Positions 27,374-35,310 are shown, counted from the stretch's first letter. The stretch is 64,000 nucleotides of DNA from Flavobacterium sp. SLB02 (GCF_009664855.1 NZ_CP045928.1:3699186-3763185); one strand, 5' to 3'. Made by a program: numbers and translations. The notes: generated from the sequence alone by a model not told the origin.

Positions 27374-27390
27374 ATCTTTGTAATGTAATA
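27374..27390 (+). promoter_or_regulatory. Promoter-like 17-mer shared with the small RNA
   Basis: ATCTTTGTAATGTAATA is identical to the sequence at 16583-16599, where it starts small RNA copy 2. It lies 15 bp before the ATG of the lipoprotein gene and probably represents the -7 element and start region. Confidence 0.5.
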
Positions 27391-27405
27391 CTTTATGAAG
27401 TAATA

Positions 27406-27978
27406 ATGATAGCAGTGCACCAACTAAAAGCGACAATTTTTAGACTAATTTTTTTATTGACAATTATAATTTGCATTACGTCGTGCAAGAAAAATAATCC
27501 GATAGAAACATCACTAAAAAATGAAACTTTTACTAAAACGGAGAAAGAAGAAATAGAAGCCTTTTTTTTTATTGCGACTGCCAATGTAACAAAATCAATT
27601 ATTTCAAAAAGTCAAATTGCACAACAAAAAAGTTCAGATTCTACCTTACAGGAGTGGAGTAGAAAAATAGAAATCAATCAGAATCAATTGTTGCAGGATG
27701 TTTCTAAAATGGCCAATAAAAAGCTCATTATTATTACAGAAATCAATGCGACACATAATAAACTCGATTTATACGAACTGATTGATGCAAGTAGTGCCGA
27801 TTTTAATAAAGCGTATCTGGATTCAATGACAGAATCATTAAAAGAGCAAATTGGATTGTTTGAATCTATTTCCAAACAAACAAATGACAAGACGATATTA
27901 AAATTAGTGTTACAATATTTACCTGAACAATATCAAATCCTGCGCGAAATGCAGAGGATCAACAAAGAGATTAATTAA
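27406..27978 (+). CDS. DUF4142-like lipoprotein
   Basis: A 190-residue protein with a lipoprotein signal peptide (lipobox ICITSC, Cys about 27) and a four-helix domain resembling DUF4142: FFFIATANVTKSIISKSQIA, then LQEWSRKIEINQNQLLQDVS and AYLDSMTESLKEQIGLFES. The family has a ferritin-like helical bundle, usually lacks metal ligands and has unknown function. It starts a run of envelope-stress-like genes (porin-like barrel, lmo0937, YtxH, holin-like), and its promoter shares a 17-mer with the predicted small RNA. The helical pattern fits well, but the domain call rests on recognition only. Confidence 0.7.
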   Translation: MIAVHQLKATIFRLIFLLTIIICITSCKKNNPIETSLKNETFTKTEKEEIEAFFFIATANVTKSIISKSQIAQQKSSDSTLQEWSRKIEINQNQLLQDVSKMANKKLIIITEINATHNKLDLYELIDASSADFNKAYLDSMTESLKEQIGLFESISKQTNDKTILKLVLQYLPEQYQILREMQRINKEIN

Positions 27979-28017
27979 ATGCCTAAATATCTATTATTAA
28001 CTAAATTATTTTAAACT

Positions 28018-28668
28018 ATGAAAATGCAATCAAATTTTTTATGCGCCTTAACACTTTTTTTAACAGCTTCATTTGGAATGCTACACGCTCAGGACAATAA
28101 TGTAAATACCGAGTTTGGTGTAAAGGGAGGATTCAATATGTCGAATTTATACGGTAGCGGAGATGACGTAGACGACAATAATGTATTATACGGATTCAAT
28201 GCCGGGGTTTATGCCACTTTACCTATTTCAGATTTCATCGCTATTCAGCCAGAGATTTTGTTTACTACAAAAGGGGCAAAATTAGAATATAATAGTGCTC
28301 TTGTTTCAGGAGATGCAAAATTTAAATTAAACTATATTGAAGTTCCTTTATTAGTAAGAGTAAATATCACCAAAAATTTTAACGTTCACGCCGGTGGTTA
28401 CGCTTCATACTTAGTAAGTTCTAAAGTAAAAGGTGACGGAGACATTACTTTTGATGAAAATGTAGACACAGACGATTTAAACAAGTTTGATGCCGGTATC
28501 GCTGCAGGTGTTGGTGTAGACTTTGACCCAATAAGTATTGGTGTACGTTACAACTATGGTCTAACAAAAGTAGGTAAAGAAAGAAATGATGGTTTTGGAG
28601 GTACTTACACATTTCCAGACGCTAAAAACAGCAACCTAACTGTATACTTATCATATAAGTTAAACTAA
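28018..28668 (+). CDS. Porin family outer-membrane beta-barrel (PorT-like)
   Basis: A 216-residue outer-membrane barrel. A signal peptide ends at LHAQD. The mature part has the pattern of the small PorT/OMP_b-brl_2 barrels of Bacteroidota: TEFGVKGGFNMSNLYG, YGFNAGVYATLPISDFIAIQ, PEILFTTKGAKLEY, YIEVPLLVRVN and NVHAGGYASYLVSSK. The last strand ends in LTVYLSYKLN. It lies 39 bp after the DUF4142-like gene and 34 bp before the small membrane protein, so co-transcription is likely. A specific substrate is not indicated. Small barrels of this type often have structural or adhesive roles. Confidence 0.88.
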   Translation: MKMQSNFLCALTLFLTASFGMLHAQDNNVNTEFGVKGGFNMSNLYGSGDDVDDNNVLYGFNAGVYATLPISDFIAIQPEILFTTKGAKLEYNSALVSGDAKFKLNYIEVPLLVRVNITKNFNVHAGGYASYLVSSKVKGDGDITFDENVDTDDLNKFDAGIAAGVGVDFDPISIGVRYNYGLTKVGKERNDGFGGTYTFPDAKNSNLTVYLSYKLN

Positions 28669-28702
28669 AAAAAACTTTTATTAACCCCTTAATATAAAAA
28701 CC

Positions 28703-28855
28703 ATGTCAAATTTATTATATACAATCGCGGTAATTCTGGTTATTCTTTGGGCTCTTGGGTTCTTTGTTTATAGCCTTGGAAGTATCATCCATATATTACT
28801 GGTAATTGCAATTATTGCAATACTATTCAGACTGATCAAAGGTCGAGAAGTTTAA
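28703..28855 (+). CDS. lmo0937 family small membrane protein
   Basis: A 50-residue protein starting at the ATG of MSNLLYTIAVILVILWALGF. It is almost entirely two hydrophobic helices (about 5-24 and 27-43) with a basic end (RLIKGREV). This is the widely distributed lmo0937-type family of unknown function, which often lies next to CsbD and YtxH genes in stress clusters, as here. It follows the porin-like gene by 34 bp and precedes YtxH by 45 bp. Confidence 0.85.
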   Translation: MSNLLYTIAVILVILWALGFFVYSLGSIIHILLVIAIIAILFRLIKGREV

Positions 28856-28900
28856 AAATCAACATTATAAAAAATTATTTTAATCACTAAATCAAATATT

Positions 28901-29185
28901 ATGAAAACGAGTAACACAATTTTAGGAATTTTAGGAGCTGCAGCTGCAGGAGCATTTTTAGGAGTATTATTTGCACCGGACAAAGGGTCAAACACTAGAA
29001 AAAAAATCAAAGATAAATCAAAAGATTACGGAGATAATTTAAAAACAAAATTTGACGGAGTTGTAAGCACAATTACTGCAAACGGTAAAGATATTATCGA
29101 AGAAGGAAAAGCAAAATTCAACCAGGCAAAAGAAGACTTCAACACAATCAAAGATGAAGCAAAAAGTGTAAAAACGAACTACTAA
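28901..29185 (+). CDS. YtxH domain-containing protein
   Basis: A 94-residue protein with a Gly/Ala-rich N-terminal membrane segment (GILGAAAAGAFLGVLFAP) directly followed by the basic DKGSNTRKKIKDKSKDYG motif that defines YtxH. A long charged amphipathic helix follows, rich in Lys and Asp. Known members are induced by general stress in Bacillus, and the molecular function is unknown. The gene continues the stress series and is followed 35 bp later by the holin-like gene. The family assignment is firm because of the combined Gly-zipper and GSxTRKKI pattern. Confidence 0.9.
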   Translation: MKTSNTILGILGAAAAGAFLGVLFAPDKGSNTRKKIKDKSKDYGDNLKTKFDGVVSTITANGKDIIEEGKAKFNQAKEDFNTIKDEAKSVKTNY

Positions 29186-29220
29186 AGAGTGAAATTTTTA
29201 AACCATAAATACCCTATATC

Positions 29221-29604
29221 ATGGAATCAAATGCAACAACAAACGAGAACTTAAATCTTTATGAAAAAGCTGAAAACTATACCAAAACTAGCTTAGAATT
29301 AATTAAGCTTAAAACGGTATCGGCAGCAGCAGATGTTTTATCAACATTAACATCAAGAATAGCAGTTGGAGCTGTTGTTGCATTTTTTACCTTATTCCTT
29401 AATATAGGGATTAGTTTATGGCTTGGTAAAGTACTTGGGGAGTATTATTACGGTTTTTTTATCGTAGCGCTTTTTTACCTTATCGTTGCAATTGTAATGC
29501 ATACTCTGCAACACAAGATCATTAAAACACCAATTGGAAATATGATTATTTCCAGTATTTTAAAAGAAACTAAAAAGGATGAAACAAAAGCTGATTTAAA
29601 TTAA
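29221..29604 (+). CDS. Phage holin superfamily III-like membrane protein
   Basis: A 127-residue protein with an N-terminal amphipathic helix (LNLYEKAENYTKTSLELIKL) followed by two membrane segments (about 46-66 and 72-95), the order found in the YqjE / Phage_holin_3_6 group. Despite the name, this family is a normal chromosomal component next to YtxH genes in Bacteroidota and proteobacteria, and is not evidence of a prophage. It starts 35 bp after YtxH and 22 bp before the next small protein. It may stabilise or organise the inner membrane with YtxH, but that is inference. Confidence 0.82.
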   Translation: MESNATTNENLNLYEKAENYTKTSLELIKLKTVSAAADVLSTLTSRIAVGAVVAFFTLFLNIGISLWLGKVLGEYYYGFFIVALFYLIVAIVMHTLQHKIIKTPIGNMIISSILKETKKDETKADLN

Positions 29605-29626
29605 TTAATAACTAAAAAAGACTGTT

Positions 29627-29998
29627 ATGGAAACTATTTACACTATTGATGGATTAAATCAGACGATCCAGGAATTAGAAATTCGACAGGACGCAGAATG
29701 GTGCGCTATAAAAGACGAAATTGATGAAATTAAGCACAATTTAAAACCGCTTAATCTAATCCGAAACACAGTTGAAGAAATCAACGAAACTGTAGGATTT
29801 AAAAGTAATCTGGCACAATCAGCAATAAGCATAGGGATTGGTTATCTCGCAAAACGATTTGTAGTGGGTAAAAGCACTTCAGTCTTTAAAGGAATATTTG
29901 GATCCTTATTACAGCTTGTCGTAACTAATTTAGTTTCAAAACCACATCATGAATCCCAAAACGAGGAATCATCACAACATGAACCATCAAGAGAGTAA
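29627..29998 (+). CDS. Hypothetical protein of the YtxH / holin-like cluster
   Basis: A 123-residue protein without signal peptide. The first half is acidic and helical with a possible coiled coil (IQELEIRQDAEWCAIKDEID, then EIKHNLKPLNLIRNTVEEIN). The middle has a moderately hydrophobic region (LAQSAISIGIGYLAKRFVVG, and VFKGIFGSLLQLVVTNLVS) that could lie in or on the membrane, and the tail is polar with His and Glu. I recognise no family, but the position directly after YtxH and holin-like genes suggests a partner of those proteins. Confidence 0.65.
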   Translation: METIYTIDGLNQTIQELEIRQDAEWCAIKDEIDEIKHNLKPLNLIRNTVEEINETVGFKSNLAQSAISIGIGYLAKRFVVGKSTSVFKGIFGSLLQLVVTNLVSKPHHESQNEESSQHEPSRE

Positions 29999-30022
29999 TT
30001 GTCTAACTCAAATTTATGTATT

Positions 30023-30121
30023 ATGGAAAAGTTAAGCGAAATAGTATTAAAAAATGGTGTATACGTTTACTCGAATCTATATAAATGTTTCGAATTTTCA
30101 AGAGTATTTCTAGGTATCTAA
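30023..30121 (+). CDS. Possible small protein (32 codons) ending the envelope cluster
   Basis: An ATG frame (MEKLSEIVLKNGVYVYSNLY, then KCFEFSRVFLGI) begins 25 bp after the preceding stop, at the normal spacing of this operon. It has no recognisable domain and may be a chance frame or a relic. Confidence 0.25.
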   Translation: MEKLSEIVLKNGVYVYSNLYKCFEFSRVFLGI

Positions 30122-30248
30122 CTTGCTTTATACGTTTTATAAACAAACGGTTAAAGAGTTAATATCCTTCACTATATATCTAAGGTTCTGAGATGCTAAG
30201 TTACTAAGATTTCTTTGAAAGTCTAAAACCAGACTTTGTCCGAACCAA

Positions 30249-30290
30249 AAAAAGCCCCTGTTTCACATTAGTAAAACAGGGGCTTTTTGT
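30249..30290 (+). terminator. Terminator of the envelope-stress operon
   Basis: Perfect 15-bp arms AAAAAGCCCCTGTTT and AAACAGGGGCTTTTT, with an A-run on the left and a T-run on the right, so it could work in both directions. Confidence 0.88.
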
Positions 30291-30312
30291 ATTTAAGATA
30301 TTTCAACTACAG

Positions 30313-30409
30313 CCCGAGGTTTTAACCTTGGGAAATGAAATACAGAAAAATAGATATGATAATTTATTGGACAACATAAATTGCGGCCCAGTGGTTAAAA
30401 CCACTGGGC
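30313..30409. repeat. Pair of REP-like palindromes
   Basis: Two palindromes with a TTAA-type core lie 53 bp apart. One (30313-30332, CCCGAGGTTTTAACCTTGGG) is imperfect. The other (30386-30409) is perfect with 11-bp arms GCCCAGTGGTT and AACCACTGGGC around AA. Paired short palindromes like this are the hallmark of REP/BIME elements. Confidence 0.6.
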
Positions 30410-30434
30410 ATATTTTATCATTATGGTCAAAAAA

Positions 30435-30470
30435 AAATCCTGTTTCACTAATTGTGAAACAGGATTTTTT
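30435..30470. terminator. Bidirectional terminator between the envelope operon and prfA
   Basis: Perfect 14-bp arms AAATCCTGTTTCAC and GTGAAACAGGATTT with A-run and T-run. The stem core CCTGTTT resembles that of the terminator at 30249. The main user is probably the minus-strand prfA. Confidence 0.85.
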
Positions 30471-30522
30471 ATATTTATAGATTGGCAAAACCTTTGCCTC
30501 TCTGAACCTTTGTCCCTAAAAC

Positions 30523-31599
30523 TTAGAAAACCTCCGAAGCCTCTTTCAATTTCTCCATATTGTTTACCAATTGAAGCTCGGCAACAATTTTCTGAATGTC
30601 ACCATTCATGATATTTCCTAAATCGTATAAAGTCAAACCAACTCTGTGATCTGTTACACGACCCTGAGCGTAGTTATAAGTACGAATCTTAGCCGAACGG
30701 TCACCAGAACTTACCTGAGATGTACGTTTTGTAGCATCTTCAGCCTCTTTCTTCGCCAATTCCTGTTCGTATAAACGAGAACGTAAAACATTCAAGGCTT
30801 TATCTTTGTTTTTATGCTGTGATTTCTGATCCTGACATTGCGCCACCAATCCCGTAGGAATGTGCGTTAAACGTACCGCAGATTTCGTTGTATTTACAGA
30901 TTGTCCTCCAGGTCCAGATGAACAGAAGAAATCCACACGAACATCGTTCATATCAATTTGTACATCAAACTCCTCCGCTTCCGGTAAAACCATTACCGTC
31001 GCTGCAGATGTATGCACACGCCCTTGCGTTTCTGTCTGAGGAACACGTTGTACACGGTGCACACCAGCTTCAAACTTTAAAGTTCCGTAAACATCCTCTC
31101 CAGATACTTCAAAAATAACCTCTTTGAAACCACCCGAAGTTCCTTCGTTCATATCTACTACCGAAGTTCTCCAACCTTGGTTCTCACAATATTTAGTATA
31201 CATTCTAAATAAATCTCCTGCAAAAATACTCGCTTCATCTCCACCCGTACCTGCACGAATCTCGACCATAACGTTTTTAGCATCTTCAGGATCCTTAGGG
31301 ATCAACATAAACTTGATTTCTTCCTCAAGTTCAGGCAATCTTTCTTTTGCTTCATCTAGTTGCATTTTGGCCATTTCAACCATATCTGCATCACTTCCAT
31401 CAGCAATAATTTCGTTTGCCTCATCTATATTAGCCATCACAAGTACATATTCATCACGCTTTTCAGCCAATGCTTTCAGGTTTTTGTACTCCTGATTCAA
31501 TTGCACATAACGTTTCTGATCAGAAATAACATCCGGCTGGATAATTAAGTCCGAAATCTCATCAAAACGTTGTTTTACTATTTGAAGTCTATCTAACAT
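30523..31599 (-). CDS. prfA: Peptide chain release factor 1
   Basis: A 358-residue class I release factor that reads UAA and UAG. The GGQ motif that triggers peptidyl-tRNA hydrolysis is at about 231-233 ([18 protein letters not shown]). The recognition-loop motif is PxT (PQT, about 187-189, in [15 protein letters not shown]), which marks RF1 rather than RF2 (SPF), and no programmed frameshift is present. The length is standard. The N-terminal coiled region (about 1-100) and central domain are complete. It stands alone, with a long palindrome-rich spacer upstream. Confidence 0.97.
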   Translation of the reverse strand: MLDRLQIVKQRFDEISDLIIQPDVISDQKRYVQLNQEYKNLKALAEKRDEYVLVMANIDEANEIIADGSDADMVEMAKMQLDEAKERLPELEEEIKFMLIPKDPEDAKNVMVEIRAGTGGDEASIFAGDLFRMYTKYCENQGWRTSVVDMNEGTSGGFKEVIFEVSGEDVYGTLKFEAGVHRVQRVPQTETQGRVHTSAATVMVLPEAEEFDVQIDMNDVRVDFFCSSGPGGQSVNTTKSAVRLTHIPTGLVAQCQDQKSQHKNKDKALNVLRSRLYEQELAKKEAEDATKRTSQVSSGDRSAKIRTYNYAQGRVTDHRVGLTLYDLGNIMNGDIQKIVAELQLVNNMEKLKEASEVF

Positions 31600-31714
31600 T
31601 TTCTAATTCCTTTTATTGGAGTGCAAATTTACGAAATTTTTGTTTAAAATTCTATTATTGATTTGTTGTGTTTTTTGAGACTAATTTTTGGTGGAATTAG
31701 GATCGTTTTTAGGA

Positions 31715-31814
31715 TCCCGATAACTATCGGGACTGACTATTCGTTACAATCTTTTGTTCATCCCGATAGCTATCGGGACGGTCACAAAAGGATTTTCACT
31801 TCTATCAGGGCTAG
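31715..31814. repeat. Palindrome cluster: two TCCCGATAGCTATCGGGA units and GCCCCGAT element copy B
   Basis: TCCCGATAACTATCGGGA (31715-31732) and TCCCGATAGCTATCGGGA (31761-31778) are two copies of an 18-bp palindrome. The second sits exactly in the loop of a reversed copy (31736-31814) of the element at 12412: CGTTACAATCTTTTG on the left, CACAAAAGGATTTTCACTTC on the right. A third palindrome unit is at 38809-38826. The spacer 31600-32084 holds no gene that I can support. Confidence 0.7.
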
Positions 31815-32084
31815 GGGTTTTCGGGTTTATTTAGGTGTTTATGGATTTCCGTAAAGTTTTTTGTTTCAAAGAAATTATTTTTGCAAAATATTTAATCATT
31901 TTTCGACATTCACTCTTCATCAGAACATTTGTAATCTTTAATTGAATCTGTAAAGCATAACATTTAAATCAGCAAGTATATAATTAAATGTGGAAATTTA
32001 AAATTGCGAATATGAAAAAATAAGCTTATTAATTATGTAAGTTTATTTTTTTAATAAAATATTTTTCTTACAAATTTCTTCTTA

Positions 32085-32092
32085 TATATTTG
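32085..32092 (+). promoter_or_regulatory. -7 promoter element TATATTTG
   Basis: A match to TAnnTTTG 27 bp before the chosen ATG of the metallopeptidase-like lipoprotein. Its TTG is the reason a longer reading frame appears to start at 32090. That longer start would lie inside the promoter, which argues for 32120. Confidence 0.55.
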
Positions 32093-32119
32093 AATTTAAT
32101 TAATAAAAAACCAAAGATT

Positions 32120-33514
32120 ATGAAAATAAAAACCAAAAGCCATATAAAAGTAATAATGCTATTATTTATTGCGTTATTAATGTTTAATTGCCAAAATGAT
32201 GAAAATTTACCAGATCAGTTGCAAAACAAGATTGAAACGGTAAGTATTGATGAAGCAAAAAATTTCCTGATGCATTCAAGAAGTAATTCTTCGGCAAAAT
32301 CAACCAACAACGAATTCGAAAATCTTGAATTCAATAAAATTGCACAAGAAAAAATAAAAGGTACTGACCAGCTGTTAACTGTAATTCCTTTTACAACAAA
32401 TAATGATCTTGAAAATAAAAGGATTTTGATGTTAAAAATTGATAATGACGTTAAAAGTGTCGTTTTTATTATGTATCCTGATGAAAATTCTTCTAAGGAA
32501 AGTTTTTCCGGTGAGTTATTTTCTTATTCTTTAGATGGTAATTTTATTAGTGGTTTTAGAGCCAAGAACGGAATTATTGTAAGTCAGCTTTTTGAAAATA
32601 CCAGCACTTTAAAAACTAATATTGACAATGGCAAAATACCAACATTAACTCGTAAAACTCCATCATCATCAGATGGAGTTGTTATACAAAACAATTATCG
32701 AAAAACTGTACAAGCTTTAGATATGTTTGGATATTCTAGTATATTTGGTAATGATATTTTTGGTGGGGGATTTAATGATTATGGAGGTGTTGATTACTAT
32801 TCATGGGATGCAGGAGGGGGAGGAATTACAGCGCCAACGGTGGTAGAAATTATAAACCAACTTACAGGAAAAGCAAAATGTATTTATGAAAGTCTCAGAA
32901 GTTCTAGTTCTGGTTTTGAAAATGCGATTAAAAAGTTTGATGGAGATTTCACAGTAAGTCATCTAAAATTGACAATTAATAATAATTTATCCACGAATGT
33001 GTATGGACAAACTCAATTACCTGTTAATTTTATAACAGAAATTCAAATAAGTAATACTGCATTAAATAGCTTATCAGATTTAGGTAAAGCGACTGTATTT
33101 GCACATGAGATAATTCATGCTGAAATATATCGTAAAATGTTATCGGCCGCTCAAATTGGAACGTTAACGCCTGACGGAAGTAATATGACTGCTCAGCAAC
33201 AAGTAAATTATATTAATTCAATGAAAGATAATTTCCCAGGGTTATATGATTACTACTTTAAGAGATATAAACCAACATGGAATCACGAAATGATGGCGAA
33301 TCATTACAAAGGCATTATCGCAGATGTTATTCAACAATTTGACAATAATAGACTTCCAAGATCTACATATGAAGCAGTATCTTGGGTTGGCTTAGGAAAA
33401 TTAGATAGTAATATTACTACAATAGCGTGGGACAATTTATCACTCGAAGAAAAAAATAAAATAAATAATTTAATTAATGATAATTTTTATAATGGACCAT
33501 CTAATTGTTACTAA
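32120..33514 (+). CDS. Zincin-like metallopeptidase lipoprotein
   Basis: A 464-residue lipoprotein. The signal peptide (MKIKTKSHIKVIMLLFIALL) has a lipobox ending MFNC. After a beta-rich N-terminal half and a Gly-rich stretch (about 210-250), the C-terminal part carries a zincin motif: VFAHEIIHAEIYRKM has HExxH. About 60 residues later NHEMMANHYKGIIADVIQQF may supply the third zinc ligand, and a YEAVSWVGL segment follows. This looks like an uncharacterised Bacteroidota family related to C-terminal domains of polymorphic toxins. The enzyme activity is inferred from HExxH alone. A broken relative of its C-terminal part lies at 34203-34504. The next gene starts 2 bp after its stop. Confidence 0.65.
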   Translation: MKIKTKSHIKVIMLLFIALLMFNCQNDENLPDQLQNKIETVSIDEAKNFLMHSRSNSSAKSTNNEFENLEFNKIAQEKIKGTDQLLTVIPFTTNNDLENKRILMLKIDNDVKSVVFIMYPDENSSKESFSGELFSYSLDGNFISGFRAKNGIIVSQLFENTSTLKTNIDNGKIPTLTRKTPSSSDGVVIQNNYRKTVQALDMFGYSSIFGNDIFGGGFNDYGGVDYYSWDAGGGGITAPTVVEIINQLTGKAKCIYESLRSSSSGFENAIKKFDGDFTVSHLKLTINNNLSTNVYGQTQLPVNFITEIQISNTALNSLSDLGKATVFAHEIIHAEIYRKMLSAAQIGTLTPDGSNMTAQQQVNYINSMKDNFPGLYDYYFKRYKPTWNHEMMANHYKGIIADVIQQFDNNRLPRSTYEAVSWVGLGKLDSNITTIAWDNLSLEEKNKINNLINDNFYNGPSNCY

Positions 33515-33516
33515 TT

Positions 33517-33987
33517 ATGAAAAAATATATTTACCTTTTGATGCTTGTACTAATTAATTCGATTAATGCACAGACAAAACCAACTGATTATTTTTCTTTT
33601 TATAAGGGAGGAGAAAAATATTTAAAACCAATAAAATATGTAATGTTTGATTCCGGCAACAATGATAATAGTAAAATACAAGACAAACAAGTTACTTATT
33701 TTCAAATTAAAAAAGAGCGATTTAAGTTTGATATAAAAAACAATATTGTAGATACTTGTTCTGTTGATATTCTAAAAAAAATTAGCTTAGAAAACCCTAG
33801 TGAATTAGAGAATGATGCAATTGTATTTTATAAAAATAAGAAAAAAGAAGTAGAAAGTAAAAACAAAGTTAAACTTCTCTATCCACCCAAAGGCTACAAC
33901 TCCTTTTTTAAAATATATATTTTTGAAAAAATAAAATCTAATAAAATAATTAAATATGAAGTTGATTGGGAATATTCAGATTTTTAA
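33517..33987 (+). CDS. Small secreted protein, candidate partner or immunity protein
   Basis: 156 residues from the ATG at 33517. A TTG frame starting earlier would overlap the preceding gene and lacks a signal. The signal peptide is MKKYIYLLMLVLINSINAQ. The mature part is Lys-rich with alternating strands (QVTYFQIKKERFKFDIKN, FKIYIFEKIKSNKIIKYEVD). No family is recognised. The 2-bp spacing to the metallopeptidase-like gene indicates co-transcription. A periplasmic partner, inhibitor or immunity role would fit but is inference. Confidence 0.55.
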   Translation: MKKYIYLLMLVLINSINAQTKPTDYFSFYKGGEKYLKPIKYVMFDSGNNDNSKIQDKQVTYFQIKKERFKFDIKNNIVDTCSVDILKKISLENPSELENDAIVFYKNKKKEVESKNKVKLLYPPKGYNSFFKIYIFEKIKSNKIIKYEVDWEYSDF

Positions 33988-34142
33988 TTGACAAATTTTA
34001 TATTATGCCGGCTCCCGTTAGCGATAATCTGCAACATGTTGGCGGAGTAAAAATTATAACCAAAGGGAATGCCCCAAAAAAGAGGATACTAAATGAGAAA
34101 AAATAAATACCCCGCTCCACGAAATATTCCTCATAAAAAGCT

Positions 34143-34174
34143 ACGCAAATGTCTCTGACTTTGCGTTTTTTTTT
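34143..34174 (+). terminator. Rho-independent terminator
   Basis: ACGCAAA and TTTGCGT enclose GTC/GAC inner pairing and are followed by a T-run. It closes the metallopeptidase-like gene pair. Confidence 0.85.
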
Positions 34175-34202
34175 ATGCTCTTAGAAACTCTAAATCTGAT
34201 AA

Positions 34203-34504
34203 AAGTCTCCGACTCCTGATGAACATCATGAATTAATTGCTAAAAAATATGTCAATTCAATAGCATCTACTATTCAAGAATTTCATACAGGACAACCAGT
34301 CACTTCAGGTTTTCCAAATCAAGTGTATTTTGACATGGCGTGGGGAGGCTTGGATAAAACAAAAATATTTAACACGACTTATCCGAACGATCCGAATCAC
34401 AAGAATTATAAAGACAGAGAAAGAATTTGGGTAGAATAATTACAGAAAAAAAAGGAGATGTATATGGTATTTATTCTCCAATAGGAACACCTTGTAAAAA
34501 GTAA
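34203..34504 (+). pseudogene. Broken C-terminal relative of the metallopeptidase-like protein, with frameshift
   Basis: The frame 34203-34439 reads SPTPDEHHELIAKKYVNSIA, then STIQEFHTG, and YFDMAWGGLDKTKIF. It ends at a TAA, but adding one G to the GGG at 34429-34431 continues it as GRIITEKKGDVYGIYSPIGT then PCKK to a TAA at 34504. The pattern HHELIAKKY...IASTIQEF matches NHEMMANHY...IADVIQQF of the protein at 32120. WGGL matches WVGL, and both end with a Cys near the C-terminus. No start or zinc-motif half remains. It is most likely the relic of a second toxin-like cassette. Confidence 0.7.
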
Positions 34505-34510
34505 ACAATT

Positions 34511-35095
34511 ATGAAGCAATTAAGAACAATATTTATAATAATTTCTTTTTTCATATTATCATGTGCCAGTGCACAATATGTGGAAAGTTACGAGCCAATC
34601 AATATATTTTTAGAAACTCAAAAAATAGTTCAGGACAAGAAGTTCATTCTACAAGCTGATAAACCTTCAAACAAACAGGCTTTAAGAATTTTTAATGGAT
34701 CAGAAGGACCTGATCATGTTGGAGAGCCAAATGTCCCTTTAGATTATAGAGACGGTTTATTTGTAGAGAAACATTGGAAAAAAATGTATAAAGAATACGC
34801 ATATGATACAATAAAAAGATATTGGAAAAAAGAAAACTTTCCTAAAGATGACTTCATATTAGAAAGTAAAGAAGGTTTATTTGGCTCTGCATTTCATGAT
34901 AAATATATAAACAGTAAGATAGAAGATGTTGTAATGATATCTGAGCCGATGTATTATATGGATAAAAAATACGTTATGTTTTATTTCAATATAGCATCTT
35001 TTTTTGGTAGTAATCAGCCACAAGTTGTAATTATGAAAAAAGAAAATGAAAAATGGATTGTCGTTCGAGTTATAGCCGATTATATTTATTATTAA
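34511..35095 (+). CDS. Secreted protein or lipoprotein of unknown function, candidate immunity protein
   Basis: A 194-residue protein with an N-terminal signal (MKQLRTIFIIISFFILSCAS) that may be cleaved at the lipobox ILSC or after CASAQ. The mature part is rich in aromatic residues (HWKKMYKEYAYDTIKRYWKK) with a beta-rich C-terminal segment (PMYYMDKKYVMFYFNIASF). It starts 6 bp after the broken toxin-like fragment, the spacing expected of an immunity gene, and its export would match an exported toxin. No family is recognised, so the role is inference from position. Confidence 0.5.
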   Translation: MKQLRTIFIIISFFILSCASAQYVESYEPINIFLETQKIVQDKKFILQADKPSNKQALRIFNGSEGPDHVGEPNVPLDYRDGLFVEKHWKKMYKEYAYDTIKRYWKKENFPKDDFILESKEGLFGSAFHDKYINSKIEDVVMISEPMYYMDKKYVMFYFNIASFFGSNQPQVVIMKKENEKWIVVRVIADYIYY

Positions 35096-35280
35096 ATTTA
35101 AGGTACTCAATCCCCGCTAGCGCAAGCGTCCCGCTCGTGAACACAAGCCAAATAAAAATAAATATAAATCTATTCCAAGATTATGTTTAAATAATGTAGT
35201 TTTTTCTAGGACAAAACAAAAAAACAAGTCAGGATCGAGACGATCGCGTTAGCCGCAGCAACAATACTTATAATCAAAAC

Positions 35281-35310
35281 AAAAGCGACAAAAAATATGT
35301 CGCTTTTATT
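35281..35310 (+). terminator. Rho-independent terminator in the 35096-35406 spacer
   Basis: Perfect 10-bp arms AAAAGCGACA and TGTCGCTTTT. The rest of this 311-bp spacer holds CCCCGCTAGCGCAAGCG and GATCGAGACGATCGCG, short GC-rich phrases, and no gene that I can support. Confidence 0.75.

Noticed and set aside
29221..29604. Holin-like gene as evidence for a prophage
   Set aside because: No other phage genes are near. This family is a usual neighbour of YtxH in chromosomal stress clusters.
31663..31854. 63-codon frame in the spacer upstream of prfA
   Set aside because: It is a translation of palindromic repeat elements (two TCCCGATA units and a GCCCCGAT element) and has no domain or signal.
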